Of a DNA stretch of 64,000 bases, positions 1-9,168 are shown one piece after another; the stretch's first letter is position 1, and the number at the start of each line of letters is the position of its first letter. A program made the position numbers and the translations under genes. This DNA is from Halobellus rarus (GTDB lineage: Archaea; Halobacteriota; Halobacteria; Halobacteriales; Haloferacaceae). The notes below the pieces were generated by a model that worked only from the letters and a program-made list of their open reading frames with translations, was not told the DNA's origin and did no database searches. The stretch spans positions 1-64,000 of the forward strand of contig NZ_JANHDI010000016.1 in assembly GCF_024494595.1 (NCBI RefSeq), written 5' to 3'.

Positions 1-1244
1 TTCAGCGCGTCGATCTGTTCGTCGCGGCGGTCCAGTTCCGATTCGATATCGTCGATTTTCTGCTCGATTTCCGAGCGCTTGCGCTGTTTCTTCGTCGCCT
101 CCCGCTGGTCTTGTTTCTTCTCTTCCAGCGTCGTTTTGATGTCGTTCAGTTCCTCAACTTTCTCCGTGCGGAGCGATTTCAATCGCTCGATCGTCGAGTC
201 GATCTGCTCGCGCTCGACGGAGGAGCCACAGGTCCAGCAGACCACCGTCTCGGAATCGGAGGCGACGAGTTGGTCGGTCACCGAGCCGTCGCCGCCTTCC
301 GCGGTCGCACCGCCGTCTTCGAGGAGTTCGTAGTCTTCGGCTTCGAGCCGTTCCTCGTTGTACTGGATGAGGCTGCGGAGTTCGTTGATCTCGGTGTTGA
401 GGTCCTGTCGTTCGGATCGAAGCCGCTCGATGTCGGTCTCGAGGTCGCGGTGGTCGCCCATCGGCGTCTCGGGCAGTTCTTCCAGGTCGGTTTCGAGATC
501 GCCCCGTTCGCGTTTCAGCGAGGCGATGCTCTCCTGTTGTCGTTCGATCTTCCGGCGGATCGATTCCAGTTCCGAGCGGGTCGAGCGGAGTTCCTGGAGT
601 TTCTCTTCGAGTTCCGCTTGCTCTTTGCGTCCTTCTTCGACGTCGCGACTGCTGTCGTCGATGTCGTCTTCGAGGTCGGCGAGTTCCTCGCGTTTGTCCT
701 CGATCTTCTCGCGGAGTTGGGTGCGGCGCTGTTCGAGTTCTGGCAGTTCGCGCTTTTCGGATTCGATGCGGGCGAGTTCGTCGTTGATGTCGCCCTTCTG
801 TTCTTCGAGACGGCGGATCTCCGAGCGGATGGCGTCGACGTCGACGGGGCGCATAATGACGTCGCGGAGTTGCTCGCCGCGGGCGGCGGCCTGGCGAGCG
901 TCGTTAGTCTCTAAGAGGAACGCGAAGAGGTCGGCGACCTCGGGGTCGTCGAGGTAGGCGTCGCCCTCGAAAGTGACGCCGTCGCCGGCGCGGGTGAGAG
1001 TGCGTTCGTAGGAGGTGCCGTCGAGGGTGAGTTCGACGCGGCCCTCGTCGGCGTCGCCTTTCAGGGAGACGCGATCGCTGCCCATCGCGGCCATAATCGA
1101 GCGAAGGAAGGACGTGCGGTTCGTGGCGTTTTTGCCCGTGAGGACGGTCACGCCGGGTGGGATGTCTACTTCGGTGTGGTCGATACCGCCGACGTTCTCG
1201 ACAGAGAAATGAGCGGAGTCAGTCAGTCGTTCTGAGGTTGCCAT
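1..1244 (-). CDS. Archaea-specific SMC-related ATPase (3' end outside window)
   Basis: About 414 N-terminal residues are present; the protein continues past the window edge. It begins with an SMC/Rad50-like ATPase head half (residues about 10-130), then long heptad-rich coiled coil. A CWTC motif near residues 334-337 looks like a zinc-hook half. The Walker A region reads GKNATNRTS (residues 37-45), with N-R where the canonical loop has G-K; I believe this deviation is typical of the haloarchaeal SMC-related family. ATG at 1244 was chosen because a TATA-like CATAAAAGG lies 30-40 bases upstream and homology to SMC heads starts soon after. Relatives are thought to act in chromosome or cell-shape processes; the function here is inferred from fold only. 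Confidence 0.85.
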   Translation of the reverse strand, partial: MATSERLTDSAHFSVENVGGIDHTEVDIPPGVTVLTGKNATNRTSFLRSIMAAMGSDRVSLKGDADEGRVELTLDGTSYERTLTRAGDGVTFEGDAYLDDPEVADLFAFLLETNDARQAAARGEQLRDVIMRPVDVDAIRSEIRRLEEQKGDINDELARIESEKRELPELEQRRTQLREKIEDKREELADLEDDIDDSSRDVEEGRKEQAELEEKLQELRSTRSELESIRRKIERQQESIASLKRERGDLETDLEELPETPMGDHRDLETDIERLRSERQDLNTEINELRSLIQYNEERLEAEDYELLEDGGATAEGGDGSVTDQLVASDSETVVCWTCGSSVEREQIDSTIERLKSLRTEKVEELNDIKTTLEEKKQDQREATKKQRKRSEIEQKIDDIESELDRRDEQIDAL

Positions 1245-1928
1245 CGACTGTCCGTTGCTACCGAATGTACATACCTTTTATGTGTAGCATCTCGGATGTC
1301 GTTCCAAGCAGCTTGATTTCACCAGAGCGTTCAGAGAAACGACTATTAAATGACAGTACTTTTCTATCGAAGTATACTTTTAATTATTTATTATTTGTAG
1401 AAATGCCTGGATAGTTTTGTTTTATAGAACTAATTGCTAAGCTATAATTATTCATATAATTTGACTATAGCACAAAAAACCGACTCAGGTCGTTAACGAC
1501 GTATCTGGGACCACTAGCGTTGATCTGAGTCTCGAAAATCAACTGCAATATGGAATTGGGAGTAGTTAGGTATAATTCACTGTATAGTAATATTTTAAGT
1601 GTATTTATTTTTATATTTTTGAACGGATACGGAGTCGTCACGCAATTCGGCGGGATTTCTCACTCCACGAACTCGGATCCATCCTGCGAACTCATACGGG
1701 AGTGACGCCGCCGGGGCGTCAGTGGACACCATCAGCGGCCGGGAGATGCATTCGAAGGGCCAGCATAGAACGTGTGTACGTCTTCACTCACGCGGTCGCA
1801 CACTGTCGTGACCCGCAACTGGGACAGGCGAATCCACTCATATTCTCGACGACGCCCAACACCCTGGTTCCGGGCCGTCGGGCAGTGTGGGAACGACCAG
1901 GAAGTGAGAGTCGGAGGGGTTACTTTCG
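1245..1928. other. AT-rich intergenic region upstream of the SMC-like gene
   Basis: No convincing gene on either strand. 1,320-1,640 is markedly AT-rich with many stop codons. A TATA-like element for the SMC-like gene lies at about 1,274-1,284. At 1,783-1,801 there is a 19-base match (17 identical) to the inside of the hairpin element at 31,832-31,917. Confidence 0.6.
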
Positions 1929-2777
1929 TCACTCGGCCCGAAGTCGGACCGTGATCCCGTCGGGGGCCCCGAACTCGATGCCGGTCTCACGCTCGGCGAC
2001 AGCGACGTCGGCGTCAACGAGGCGCTCGCGAACCGCGCTCACTGCCGCGTCGCTCGGGAGAAGCATCTCGAACCACGCCAGGCCGCGCCCGCCCGCGGGA
2101 GCGGACCGTCCGTTCCAGGCGTTGAGTCCGAGGTGGTGATGGTACCCACCGGCGGCGACGAACAGCGCCGCGCCGGCGTCCATCCGCACATCGAGACCGA
2201 GCGTTTCGACGTAGAAATCGCGGGCGGCCGGCACCGACGTCACTTCCAGATGGACGTGTCCGAGCGTGGTCCCCTCGGGCGCGGTCGATCTACCGTCCGA
2301 TTCGGCGGCGATGTCGTCGATATCGAGCGGGCGGGTCGCCATCTCGACGCCGCCGTCGGCCGTCCCGGGCCACTCCTCGCGCGGCCGATCCCGGTAGATC
2401 TCGACGCCGTTTCCCTCCGGATCCGAGAGGTAGAGCGCCTCGCTCACGTCGTGGTCCGACGCACCGTCGAGCGTCCACCGGTCTCGAATCCGTTCGAGCG
2501 CCGCCCCCAGCGCCGCGCGCGAGGGGAGGAGAAACGCGTTGTGGAACAGCCCCGCCTGGTCGCGGCCGCGGGGGGCGGCGTTCGCATCGCGGCGCAGGAC
2601 GAGAAGCGGCGTGCCGTCGACACCGAGCGTCGCGGTCATCTCAGTACGTTCGAGGACCGCGAGGCCGACGACCGTCCGGTAGAACTCGATCATCGCGTCG
2701 AGGTCGTGAACGCGGAGCGCGGTGCGGCCGAGTCGCGTCTCCGGGGGGAGCGAGACTGTCTCTGCAGTGTCCGTCAT
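1929..2777 (-). CDS. VOC-family dioxygenase/glyoxalase, two-module (CatE-like)
   Basis: 282 residues with two vicinal-oxygen-chelate modules (about 15-130 and 165-280), the arrangement of CatE-type catechol 2,3-dioxygenases and ring-cleaving relatives. The second module keeps likely metal ligands: His in GHVHLEV, His in the GGYHHHLG turn and Glu in WFEML. The first module keeps the DPEGNGVEIY signature. ATG at 2777 (MTDTAETVSL) is preferred to an in-frame start 25 residues upstream, because the extra residues do not look like part of the fold. The neighbouring redox genes on the same strand end 79 bases away and need not be functionally linked. The substrate is unknown. Confidence 0.85.
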   Translation of the reverse strand: MTDTAETVSLPPETRLGRTALRVHDLDAMIEFYRTVVGLAVLERTEMTATLGVDGTPLLVLRRDANAAPRGRDQAGLFHNAFLLPSRAALGAALERIRDRWTLDGASDHDVSEALYLSDPEGNGVEIYRDRPREEWPGTADGGVEMATRPLDIDDIAAESDGRSTAPEGTTLGHVHLEVTSVPAARDFYVETLGLDVRMDAGAALFVAAGGYHHHLGLNAWNGRSAPAGGRGLAWFEMLLPSDAAVSAVRERLVDADVAVAERETGIEFGAPDGITVRLRAE

Positions 2778-2856
2778 TGGTTGCGTCGGTAATCGGGACT
2801 CGGCCAGGAAGCGATTTCGGTCCTGTTCCGGGTGCGTACCGGCTCCTAACAACCGC

Positions 2857-3510
2857 TCAGAGCACGTCGAGAACGACGACGGAGAGATAGATCTGTCCCA
2901 GTCCGGCGACGACGAGCAACGCGCCGGCGGCCTGTTTCAGCCGTCCGGAATACCCGCCGAACGAGCGCCAGACAGTAACACCGGCGTCGGAGAGCAGCGT
3001 CACGCCGAGCAGCGGGACGGCGACCGTGGCGGCGTAGGTTCCGAGGACGACAAACCCCCGCGTCGGGGAAAGCGAGGACGCCTGCGCGACGACGCCGAGA
3101 AACAGCGGAACGACGCAGCCCGCCGCGGCGAGCGCGTACACGGCACCGAAGACGCCGAAGCCGAGGAGCGACTCCGGGCGCTTCGGGAGCGGAATCGTCG
3201 GCGACGCGCGGCCCGAAAGCACGAGCAGTCCGAAGACGACGAGTAGACCGCCGATGAGGGGTTCGAAGAGTGGGAGAACGGACGTGAGGCGCTGGCCGAT
3301 CGCGAACACGAGCGCGGCGATTCCACCGAGTGCGAGCACCGCTCCCGTCGCCGCCGTGAGTCCGGAGATCATCGCCGGCGGACGGCCGTCCTGCTGGAGA
3401 TAGAACCCGACGTATCCGGGAAGCAGCGGAAACGCACAGGGGGCGAAGAACGTCGTGAGGCCCGCGCTGGCGGCGAAGGCGACGGCTCCGAGGAAGGCGG
3501 CGGAGCTCAC
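2857..3510 (-). CDS. ccdA: CcdA-type thiol-disulfide transporter
   Basis: 217 residues, about six membrane helices, the length of minimal CcdA. Cys25 (in APCAFPLLPGY) and Cys132 (in AAAGCVVPL) are the membrane-embedded pair that carries reducing equivalents from cytoplasmic thioredoxin to the cell surface. Its ATG overlaps the stop of the upstream TlpA-like gene by four bases (ATGA), so the two are translationally coupled. With the SCO protein upstream the operon fits maturation of a surface redox protein, such as copper insertion into cytochrome oxidase or cytochrome c assembly. Confidence 0.9.
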   Translation of the reverse strand: MSSAAFLGAVAFAASAGLTTFFAPCAFPLLPGYVGFYLQQDGRPPAMISGLTAATGAVLALGGIAALVFAIGQRLTSVLPLFEPLIGGLLVVFGLLVLSGRASPTIPLPKRPESLLGFGVFGAVYALAAAGCVVPLFLGVVAQASSLSPTRGFVVLGTYAATVAVPLLGVTLLSDAGVTVWRSFGGYSGRLKQAAGALLVVAGLGQIYLSVVVLDVL

Positions 3511-4046
3511 GGCTCTTCGAGCACCCGGTCCAGTTCCGTCCGGATCGTGTCAGCGAGCGTTAAACCGGCCTTCCGCCAGCGAATCGTCCCGGAGGCGTCA
3601 GCGATGGCGTGATACGGGATGCCGCCGGCACCCAGCGCCGCCATCAGGTCGCTGTCGGGGTCGATGCCGACGGTCCACGCGCCGTGGTGTCGCCGCCACC
3701 AGCCGCGGATGTCCCGCTCGGTGAGCGTTCCGCCCAGGCGCTCGTTCGTGATCGAGACGAACGTCACCCGGTCGCCGTACTCCTCGTAGACGGCCGAGAG
3801 CTCGTTCATCTGTTCCTTGCAGGGCGCACACCACGTCGCGAAGAGGTCGATGAACGTCGGCGTCCCCCGCTTGGGGACGATGACTTCGCCAGCCTCCGAG
3901 CCTGGCGCGTCGATCGTCTCGAACGAGAGAGGGAGCGCGGAGGATTCCTCGGCCACTGGGTTCGGGAGATCGCCGCGGACGGCGAGGACGCTCCCGCCCG
4001 TGAGTCCGAGGCCGCCGATCGCCGTCAGGAGTTGTCGTCGGTTCAT
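3507..4046 (-). CDS. TlpA/ResA-like thioredoxin-fold protein
   Basis: 179 residues. The N-terminus MNRRQLLTAIGGLGL resembles a twin-arginine signal or anchor. The thioredoxin fold carries WCAPC with Cys73 and Cys76, the active-site form of TlpA/ResA disulfide reductases. It probably receives electrons from the overlapping CcdA homologue and reduces cysteines of an extracytoplasmic client. It lies 16 bases after the SCO gene in the same operon. The identity of the client is inference. Confidence 0.9.
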   Translation of the reverse strand: MNRRQLLTAIGGLGLTGGSVLAVRGDLPNPVAEESSALPLSFETIDAPGSEAGEVIVPKRGTPTFIDLFATWCAPCKEQMNELSAVYEEYGDRVTFVSITNERLGGTLTERDIRGWWRRHHGAWTVGIDPDSDLMAALGAGGIPYHAIADASGTIRWRKAGLTLADTIRTELDRVLEEP

Positions 4047-4062
4047 CGTGCTGGTGAGGGAG

Positions 4063-4728
4063 CTAGCTGTTCCGGACGGTTTCGAGGTCGTCGATCACCC
4101 GTTCGGGGTCGGGCGAGTCGGTCCGGTAGGCCCGCTCGACGTAGCCGTCGGCGTTCACGAGGTAGGTCATCGCCGAGTGAGCGAACATGTACATATCCAT
4201 ATCGTCGGGATGGGTCCGATCGAAGGTGACGCCGAACTCCGCTTCGACGGTCGCCTTCGCGCGCTCGACGGACGCCGGACGCAGGAAGTGCCAGTTGCCG
4301 GCGTCGAGGGCGACGTTCATTTCACCAGCGTAGGTCTCGAGGCGCTCGGCGTCGTCGCGCTCGGGGTCGAACGTCACCGGGAAGAACGCCACCTCGTCGG
4401 CGTAGTCCTCCTCGATCGAGTGCGTCTGCACGTTCCGCATCGACTGGATCAAGACCGGACAGACCGTGTTGCAGTGGCTGTAAAAGAACGTGTAGACGGC
4501 CGGCGTCTCGACGGAGCGGGTCGAGACCTCCCCGCCGGCGATCGGGTCCGGGAGCGTCACGTCCGGGACCCGCTGGCCCCAGGCGGGATACGGAAGCTCT
4601 TCGCTCGTGTACTCGCGATCCGGTTCCGGGAGGGCCACGTCGGGGTTCGAATCGCCGAGGCCGAGACAGCCCGCAGTGCCGACGAGGCCCGCACCCGCGG
4701 CACCCTGGAGGAAGGTCCGTCGTTGCAT
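4063..4728 (-). CDS. SCO1/SenC family copper chaperone, Tat lipoprotein
   Basis: 221 residues. MQRRTFLQG is a twin-arginine motif followed by a lipobox with Cys21 (LVGTAGC), so the protein should be lipid-anchored outside the cell. The SCO copper site is present: Cys86-x3-Cys90 (CNTVC) and a later His in FAHSAMTYLV. SCO proteins deliver copper to, or reduce the CuA site of, cytochrome c oxidase. First gene of the SCO-TlpA-CcdA operon. A TATA box (CTTATAG) 30-36 bases before the ATG supports this start and the operon promoter. Confidence 0.9.
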   Translation of the reverse strand: MQRRTFLQGAAGAGLVGTAGCLGLGDSNPDVALPEPDREYTSEELPYPAWGQRVPDVTLPDPIAGGEVSTRSVETPAVYTFFYSHCNTVCPVLIQSMRNVQTHSIEEDYADEVAFFPVTFDPERDDAERLETYAGEMNVALDAGNWHFLRPASVERAKATVEAEFGVTFDRTHPDDMDMYMFAHSAMTYLVNADGYVERAYRTDSPDPERVIDDLETVRNS

Positions 4729-4755
4729 TCTAGGTGTATTGTGTCAGACTTGCAC

Positions 4756-4764
4756 GGCTATAAG
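4756..4764 (-). promoter_or_regulatory. TATA box of the SCO-TlpA-CcdA operon
   Basis: CTTATAGCC on the minus strand, 28-36 bases upstream of the SCO ATG at 4728, at the distance expected for a short-leader haloarchaeal transcript. Confidence 0.5.
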
Positions 4765-4858
4765 CGACGCGGTCGGTTCCCAGTGGGTGAAAACGGTCGA
4801 AATGGGTGACAGAACCATCCGATTCCAGGCGGTCGTATGTCAAGCGCGAAGGGAAGGG

Positions 4859-6982
4859 TTAGGTGATCGATACGTCGGCCAATCCAGCCTCTACGACGCC
4901 GACGCCGAACCCGGGAATCGACGAGTCGCCGACGTGCCACGCCGCCTCGGAACCGACGTCGATGTCGACGGGATCGGCACCGAAGTTGAGGATCCACACG
5001 TACCCGTCGCGTGGGGTGACGCGGACGGTCTCGGGGAACCGTTCGGCGTGGGAGACGTCCGCCCGATCGAGGAGGCCGACCAGGAGTGCATCGGCGAGGT
5101 CCTCTTCGGGCCAGACGCCGCAGTAGGTGACAGAGCCGTCGCCCACGGCGTGTTCGAGGATCGCGGGGCGTCCGGCGGCGACGCCGGTCGTGTACTCGCC
5201 GACTGCCGTCCCCCCGTCCGGAGCGAGCCACTCGGCCCACGTACGGTACCCGTACTCCTCGCCGCGATACGAGAGCCGCGTCTCGACGGACGACGGGAGG
5301 CTCTCGTGCTGGTCGACCCGTCCGCCGACGAGGTCGGCGAACGGGCCGGGAGCGAGGTCCGGTTGGAGTCGATTCCCCGGGAGTTTGTACCCAGTTCGCG
5401 GTCCGACGAGCAAACTGCCGCCGTCGGCGACGTAGGCCTCGAACTGCCCCGCGAGCGACTCGTCCGCGAGGTGAACCGTCGGGGCGACGACCGCCTCGTA
5501 CCCGTCGAGGTGGATGTCGGCACCGGGCGAGACGTCGACCACGTCGACCTGAATGCCACGGGCTCGGAGCGCGCGGTAGAACGAGCCGACGAGCCCCCAG
5601 TAGTCGAACTCCGGGGCGTGAGGCTGCTCTGAGAGCGCCCACAAGTCCTCGTAAGAGAAACACAGCGCGACGGGCGCGTCGACGCCGTCGAGTTCACCGA
5701 GTTCTGCGAACTCTGCGGCCGCGCGCGAGGCGTCCCCGTACCCGCGGTCGGGCGAGCCGTCGTGCTTTCGCAGGCCCGCGTGGTACTGCTCCTGTCCCTG
5801 CCGGCAGCGACGCCACCGGAAGTACGAGACGACGTTCGCGCCGTGGGCGACGGCCTGGTGAGCCCACAGGCGCATCGCGCCCTCGCCGGGTTGCGGGCAA
5901 CGCGGCGGCCAGTTGACGTCGCCGGGCTGTTGCTCCATCACCCAGAAGCCGTCGGGGCCGCGATAGAGGTCGTGGTTGAGGCTCACTTGGTCCGGATCGC
6001 CGGCGCGGAGTCGGTCGTCGGTGACCGCTTCGGTGTTACGGTCCTGCGCGAAGCCCGTCGGGTAGGAGTCCCACGTGGCGAAGTCGAGCGAGTCGCCGAC
6101 GCTGAAGGAATCGAGCGTGTCGAAGTGGCCCATAAAGTTGTGCGTCACGAACCACTCGTCGTTCGCCTCGCGGATGATCTCCGCCTGAAGGTCGTTGTAG
6201 TCGACGACGCTCTCGGTGGCGAAGCGGGCGTAATCCAGCAGTCGAGAGGGGTGGTGTTCCGCCGCGGTGTGTCGCGGCGGGTCGACCTCCGCGAAGGACC
6301 CGTGCTGCTGGCTCCAGAACGCCGTCCCCCACGTCTCGTTGAGCGAGTCGACGTCGTCGTACCGCTCTCGGCACCACTCGCGGAACGCCGCCGCGCAGTC
6401 CTCGCAGTAGCAGCGGACGGTCTCGTGGCAGCCGTACTCGTTGTCGGTCTGCCAGCCGACGACCGCGTCGACGTCGGCGTAGCGCTCGGTCATTTCCCGG
6501 GCGATCCGCGCCGACTCCTCGCGGTAGACGCCGGAGTTGAAGCAGTAGTGGCGACGGCTCCCGAACTCGCGGGTCGTCCCGTCGGGTTCGACCTGGAGGA
6601 TCTCGGGGTGCTCGTCGACGAGCCACTTCGGCGGCGTCGCCGTCGGCGTGCAGAGCACGACGTCGATGCCCGCGTCGCCGAGCAGGGAAACCGCGGTGTC
6701 GAGCCACTCGAAGTCGAACTCGCCGCGCTCGGGTTCGATGCGGCCCCAGGAGAACTCGGCCATCCGAACCACGTCGATGCCGGCCTCGACCATCTGCTGG
6801 ACATCGGTCTCCCAGCGCTCTCGCGGCCAGTGTTCGGGGAAGTAACAGACGCCGATCCGCGGGGTCGCCGCGGCCGACGTCGGCGCTCCGTTCGAGTCGG
6901 AGCGCCTCTCAGGTCCGGGTTCGCCGTCGGCGGTCGCCATCGATTCCGCTCCGTTCGGTCCGGTGTCGGTGTCGTCAGTCAT
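4859..6982 (-). CDS. bgaH: Beta-galactosidase, GH42 (BgaH-like)
   Basis: 707 residues. A GH42 barrel starts near residue 41 with IGVCYFPEHW, very like the Haloferax enzyme BgaH as I recall it. The acid/base is Glu182 (WQTDNEYG) and the nucleophile is Glu350 (FWVMEQQPG). A cysteine cluster around 185-196 (CHE, CYCEDC) matches the structural zinc site of the family. Trimerisation-type and C-terminal beta domains follow. The first 40 residues are an acidic, disordered-looking extension that I do not recall in relatives; a second in-frame ATG lies 14 codons in. Last gene of the galactoside operon, two bases after the alpha-galactosidase stop. No signal peptide, so it probably cleaves imported beta-galactosides in the cytoplasm. 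Confidence 0.95.
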   Translation of the reverse strand: MTDDTDTGPNGAESMATADGEPGPERRSDSNGAPTSAAATPRIGVCYFPEHWPRERWETDVQQMVEAGIDVVRMAEFSWGRIEPERGEFDFEWLDTAVSLLGDAGIDVVLCTPTATPPKWLVDEHPEILQVEPDGTTREFGSRRHYCFNSGVYREESARIAREMTERYADVDAVVGWQTDNEYGCHETVRCYCEDCAAAFREWCRERYDDVDSLNETWGTAFWSQQHGSFAEVDPPRHTAAEHHPSRLLDYARFATESVVDYNDLQAEIIREANDEWFVTHNFMGHFDTLDSFSVGDSLDFATWDSYPTGFAQDRNTEAVTDDRLRAGDPDQVSLNHDLYRGPDGFWVMEQQPGDVNWPPRCPQPGEGAMRLWAHQAVAHGANVVSYFRWRRCRQGQEQYHAGLRKHDGSPDRGYGDASRAAAEFAELGELDGVDAPVALCFSYEDLWALSEQPHAPEFDYWGLVGSFYRALRARGIQVDVVDVSPGADIHLDGYEAVVAPTVHLADESLAGQFEAYVADGGSLLVGPRTGYKLPGNRLQPDLAPGPFADLVGGRVDQHESLPSSVETRLSYRGEEYGYRTWAEWLAPDGGTAVGEYTTGVAAGRPAILEHAVGDGSVTYCGVWPEEDLADALLVGLLDRADVSHAERFPETVRVTPRDGYVWILNFGADPVDIDVGSEAAWHVGDSSIPGFGVGVVEAGLADVSIT

Positions 6983-6984
6983 AA

Positions 6985-9168
6985 TCAGCGTCGAAATTCG
7001 AATTCGTTTGTGCCCGGTGTCACCGTCAGGCGAGCGAGAGCGTCCGCCGCGGACGACTCCGACGTCCGCCACGCGCCGGGCGTCGCGACGTACAGCGTCA
7101 TCGGTTCGTCGGCGTCGAGCGTCACCGAGAGCGTTCCGTCGGCCCAGTCCACGCCGGTCACCTGCGAGGCCCCGTTCGCGAGGTGATCCGTGCCGACGAG
7201 CGTCGGCCGGGACTCCGCGGGCGCGGAGACGCAGTGGACGAGGAGGCAGCCGTGGGGATCGATTTCCCGCTCGACCGGACCGCTGTGCAGTCGGGCGGAC
7301 TCGTCGCTCGACGGGAGCGCCTCCCACGCTAGCGACGACCCGCTGTCGTCGGTCGCGACGTACGCGGTCGGATCCACCCGAACGCGACGCGCCTCGTCGG
7401 ACCAGTTGAACGCCGCGACGGCGACGGCGTCGTCGGCGTCGCGTTCGCAGACGACCCGTTCGGGGAACTCCCGATCGGCGAAGTCGTCGACGCGGCCGTC
7501 TTCGACCGGCGGAAGCGTGCGTTCGAACAGTCGTCGCCCCGCCTCGTCGATCTCCCCCACGGCATCGCTGAGGAGGTTCGAGCCGCCCGTGAGCGCGACG
7601 AGCGCGGCGAACGACGCCCGTTCGGCGGCGGTGAGCTCGGTCGTCTCGCGGACGAGCTGGCAGTCGGGGTCGTTCGCCCAGAGCCGCCGGTGGCAGAACT
7701 GGCGGTTGAGGACGTTTCGGACGGCGTTCTCGTGGGCCGGCTGGCTGGCGCTGTCGCCCTCCCGCCGCCAGTACGGCGCGGTGTCGGGGCCGACCCGCAT
7801 CGCGTCGACGAGGCCGACGCTCGGGAACCCGGGCGCGCCGCAGCCGAGGACGAACGCGTCACCGACGGCGTCCCGGACCGTTTCGAGCCCCCGTCGGTAC
7901 GCCTCCGCGCGCGTCACGTCGGCGTGGCGGTCGCCCGGAAGCGCGGCGGCGTAGAGGAAGTCGAGTTTGAGATACTCGAAGCCCCACTCGTCGACGATGG
8001 TCCGGAAGGTGTCCTCGATCCACGCGGTCACTTCGGGATGCGTGGTGTCCAGGGCGTACATCGGGCCGTGGCGCGCGCCGGCGTCGACCGGCTCGTCGCC
8101 CTCGGTGACGAGCCACTCGGGATGTTCGGTAGCCAGGGCGGAGTCGGCCTGGACGTAGAACGGCGCGAGCCAGAGTCCTGGCTCGTAGCCCGCGGACGCG
8201 ACGTCGTCGCGCAGGACCGCCATCGACTCGAACCCCTCCGCGAGCGTGCGCCAGTCGCCGAACGCCGTCTCGTAGCCGTCGTCGATCTGCACGAGGTCGA
8301 CGTCGACTCCCCAGTCGTCGAGATCGGCCGCGTTCTCCCGGACGTCGTCGGCGGTGACGTCCGTGAAGTAGTGATACCACGAGCACCACCCGGTCGGGAC
8401 CGATCCGGGGACGCGCGCGTCCATCCGGTCGCCGACGGCGTCGGCGATGTCGGTCAGGGCGTCGGAGATCGGTCGCCCGGCGTCGATCCGGAGCGGCGCG
8501 CTCTCGCGGCTGTCGCCGGGCGCGAGTTCGACGCCGTCGAGCGGACAGACCGCGGCGAGTGACGTGTCGCCACGCGCGGGATCGGTCCGCAGGTCGAGGT
8601 CGAACCGCGTCAGGTACGCGTCGTGCTCCAGGAACCCGAGCGTGAGTTGGCCGGGGGCCCCCGAGAGCGCCGTGAGGGCGTGGCTCGTCTTCCCGCCGCG
8701 TGGCGCGTCGAGGTCGACCATCTGTGGTCGATGTGCCGGCTTCTCCTCGGGGAACGACTCGTCGAGGCGCAGCGTCGCGGTCGGCGTCCACGACTGATAC
8801 CCGTGGACGAACGCGCGGTCCGCCGGTCCGAACGGCGTCGTCCCGTCGAGGACGTCGATCGCGTCGAGTCTGATCGGCCCAGTCGAACAGTTCTCGACCG
8901 CGACGGTGACGTCGACGGCGGCGGGAGCGTCGGCGTCGTCCGCGTCAGGACCGACTGAACCGACGTCGACCGCCGACAGCGACACGTCGATGTCGAGGTC
9001 GACGTCGGGGGTGTCGCCCGACTCGTCACCGCTATCAGCGATCCGGACACCGACGTGGCCCGAAAAGAGCCGCGTCGACGCGCCGCCCCCGTCGACGGAC
9101 TCGATCGTCAAACGGCCCGTGTCCGGGTCGAAATCGACCGCGGTGCGGCCGGCGTCGACGCGCGTCAC
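6985..9168 (-). CDS. Alpha-galactosidase, GH36-like
   Basis: 727 residues. An N-terminal beta-sandwich (1-230) precedes a barrel opening with GWCSWYHYFTD at 260-270. The nucleophile is Asp403 (YLKLDFLY) and the likely acid/base is Asp462 (MRVGPD), the GH36/clan GH-D pattern. It would release galactose from raffinose-type or galactomannan oligosaccharides. The ATG overlaps the stop of the upstream SDR gene (ATGA at 9,165-9,168). No signal peptide is seen, so it works on imported oligosaccharide. Having alpha- and beta-galactosidase in one operon points to galactose as the common product. Confidence 0.9.
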   Translation of the reverse strand: MTRVDAGRTAVDFDPDTGRLTIESVDGGGASTRLFSGHVGVRIADSGDESGDTPDVDLDIDVSLSAVDVGSVGPDADDADAPAAVDVTVAVENCSTGPIRLDAIDVLDGTTPFGPADRAFVHGYQSWTPTATLRLDESFPEEKPAHRPQMVDLDAPRGGKTSHALTALSGAPGQLTLGFLEHDAYLTRFDLDLRTDPARGDTSLAAVCPLDGVELAPGDSRESAPLRIDAGRPISDALTDIADAVGDRMDARVPGSVPTGWCSWYHYFTDVTADDVRENAADLDDWGVDVDLVQIDDGYETAFGDWRTLAEGFESMAVLRDDVASAGYEPGLWLAPFYVQADSALATEHPEWLVTEGDEPVDAGARHGPMYALDTTHPEVTAWIEDTFRTIVDEWGFEYLKLDFLYAAALPGDRHADVTRAEAYRRGLETVRDAVGDAFVLGCGAPGFPSVGLVDAMRVGPDTAPYWRREGDSASQPAHENAVRNVLNRQFCHRRLWANDPDCQLVRETTELTAAERASFAALVALTGGSNLLSDAVGEIDEAGRRLFERTLPPVEDGRVDDFADREFPERVVCERDADDAVAVAAFNWSDEARRVRVDPTAYVATDDSGSSLAWEALPSSDESARLHSGPVEREIDPHGCLLVHCVSAPAESRPTLVGTDHLANGASQVTGVDWADGTLSVTLDADEPMTLYVATPGAWRTSESSAADALARLTVTPGTNEFEFRR

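Noticed and set aside
111-1414. Overlapping plus-strand open frames opposite the SMC-like gene
   Set aside because: Low-complexity Ser/Arg or Phe/Val translations are the mirror of a GC-rich coiled-coil gene on the minus strand.
6983-7327. A 115-residue upstream extension of the beta-galactosidase frame
   Set aside because: It overlaps the alpha-galactosidase coding end and is Arg-rich; ATG 6982 directly after that gene's stop is the natural start.
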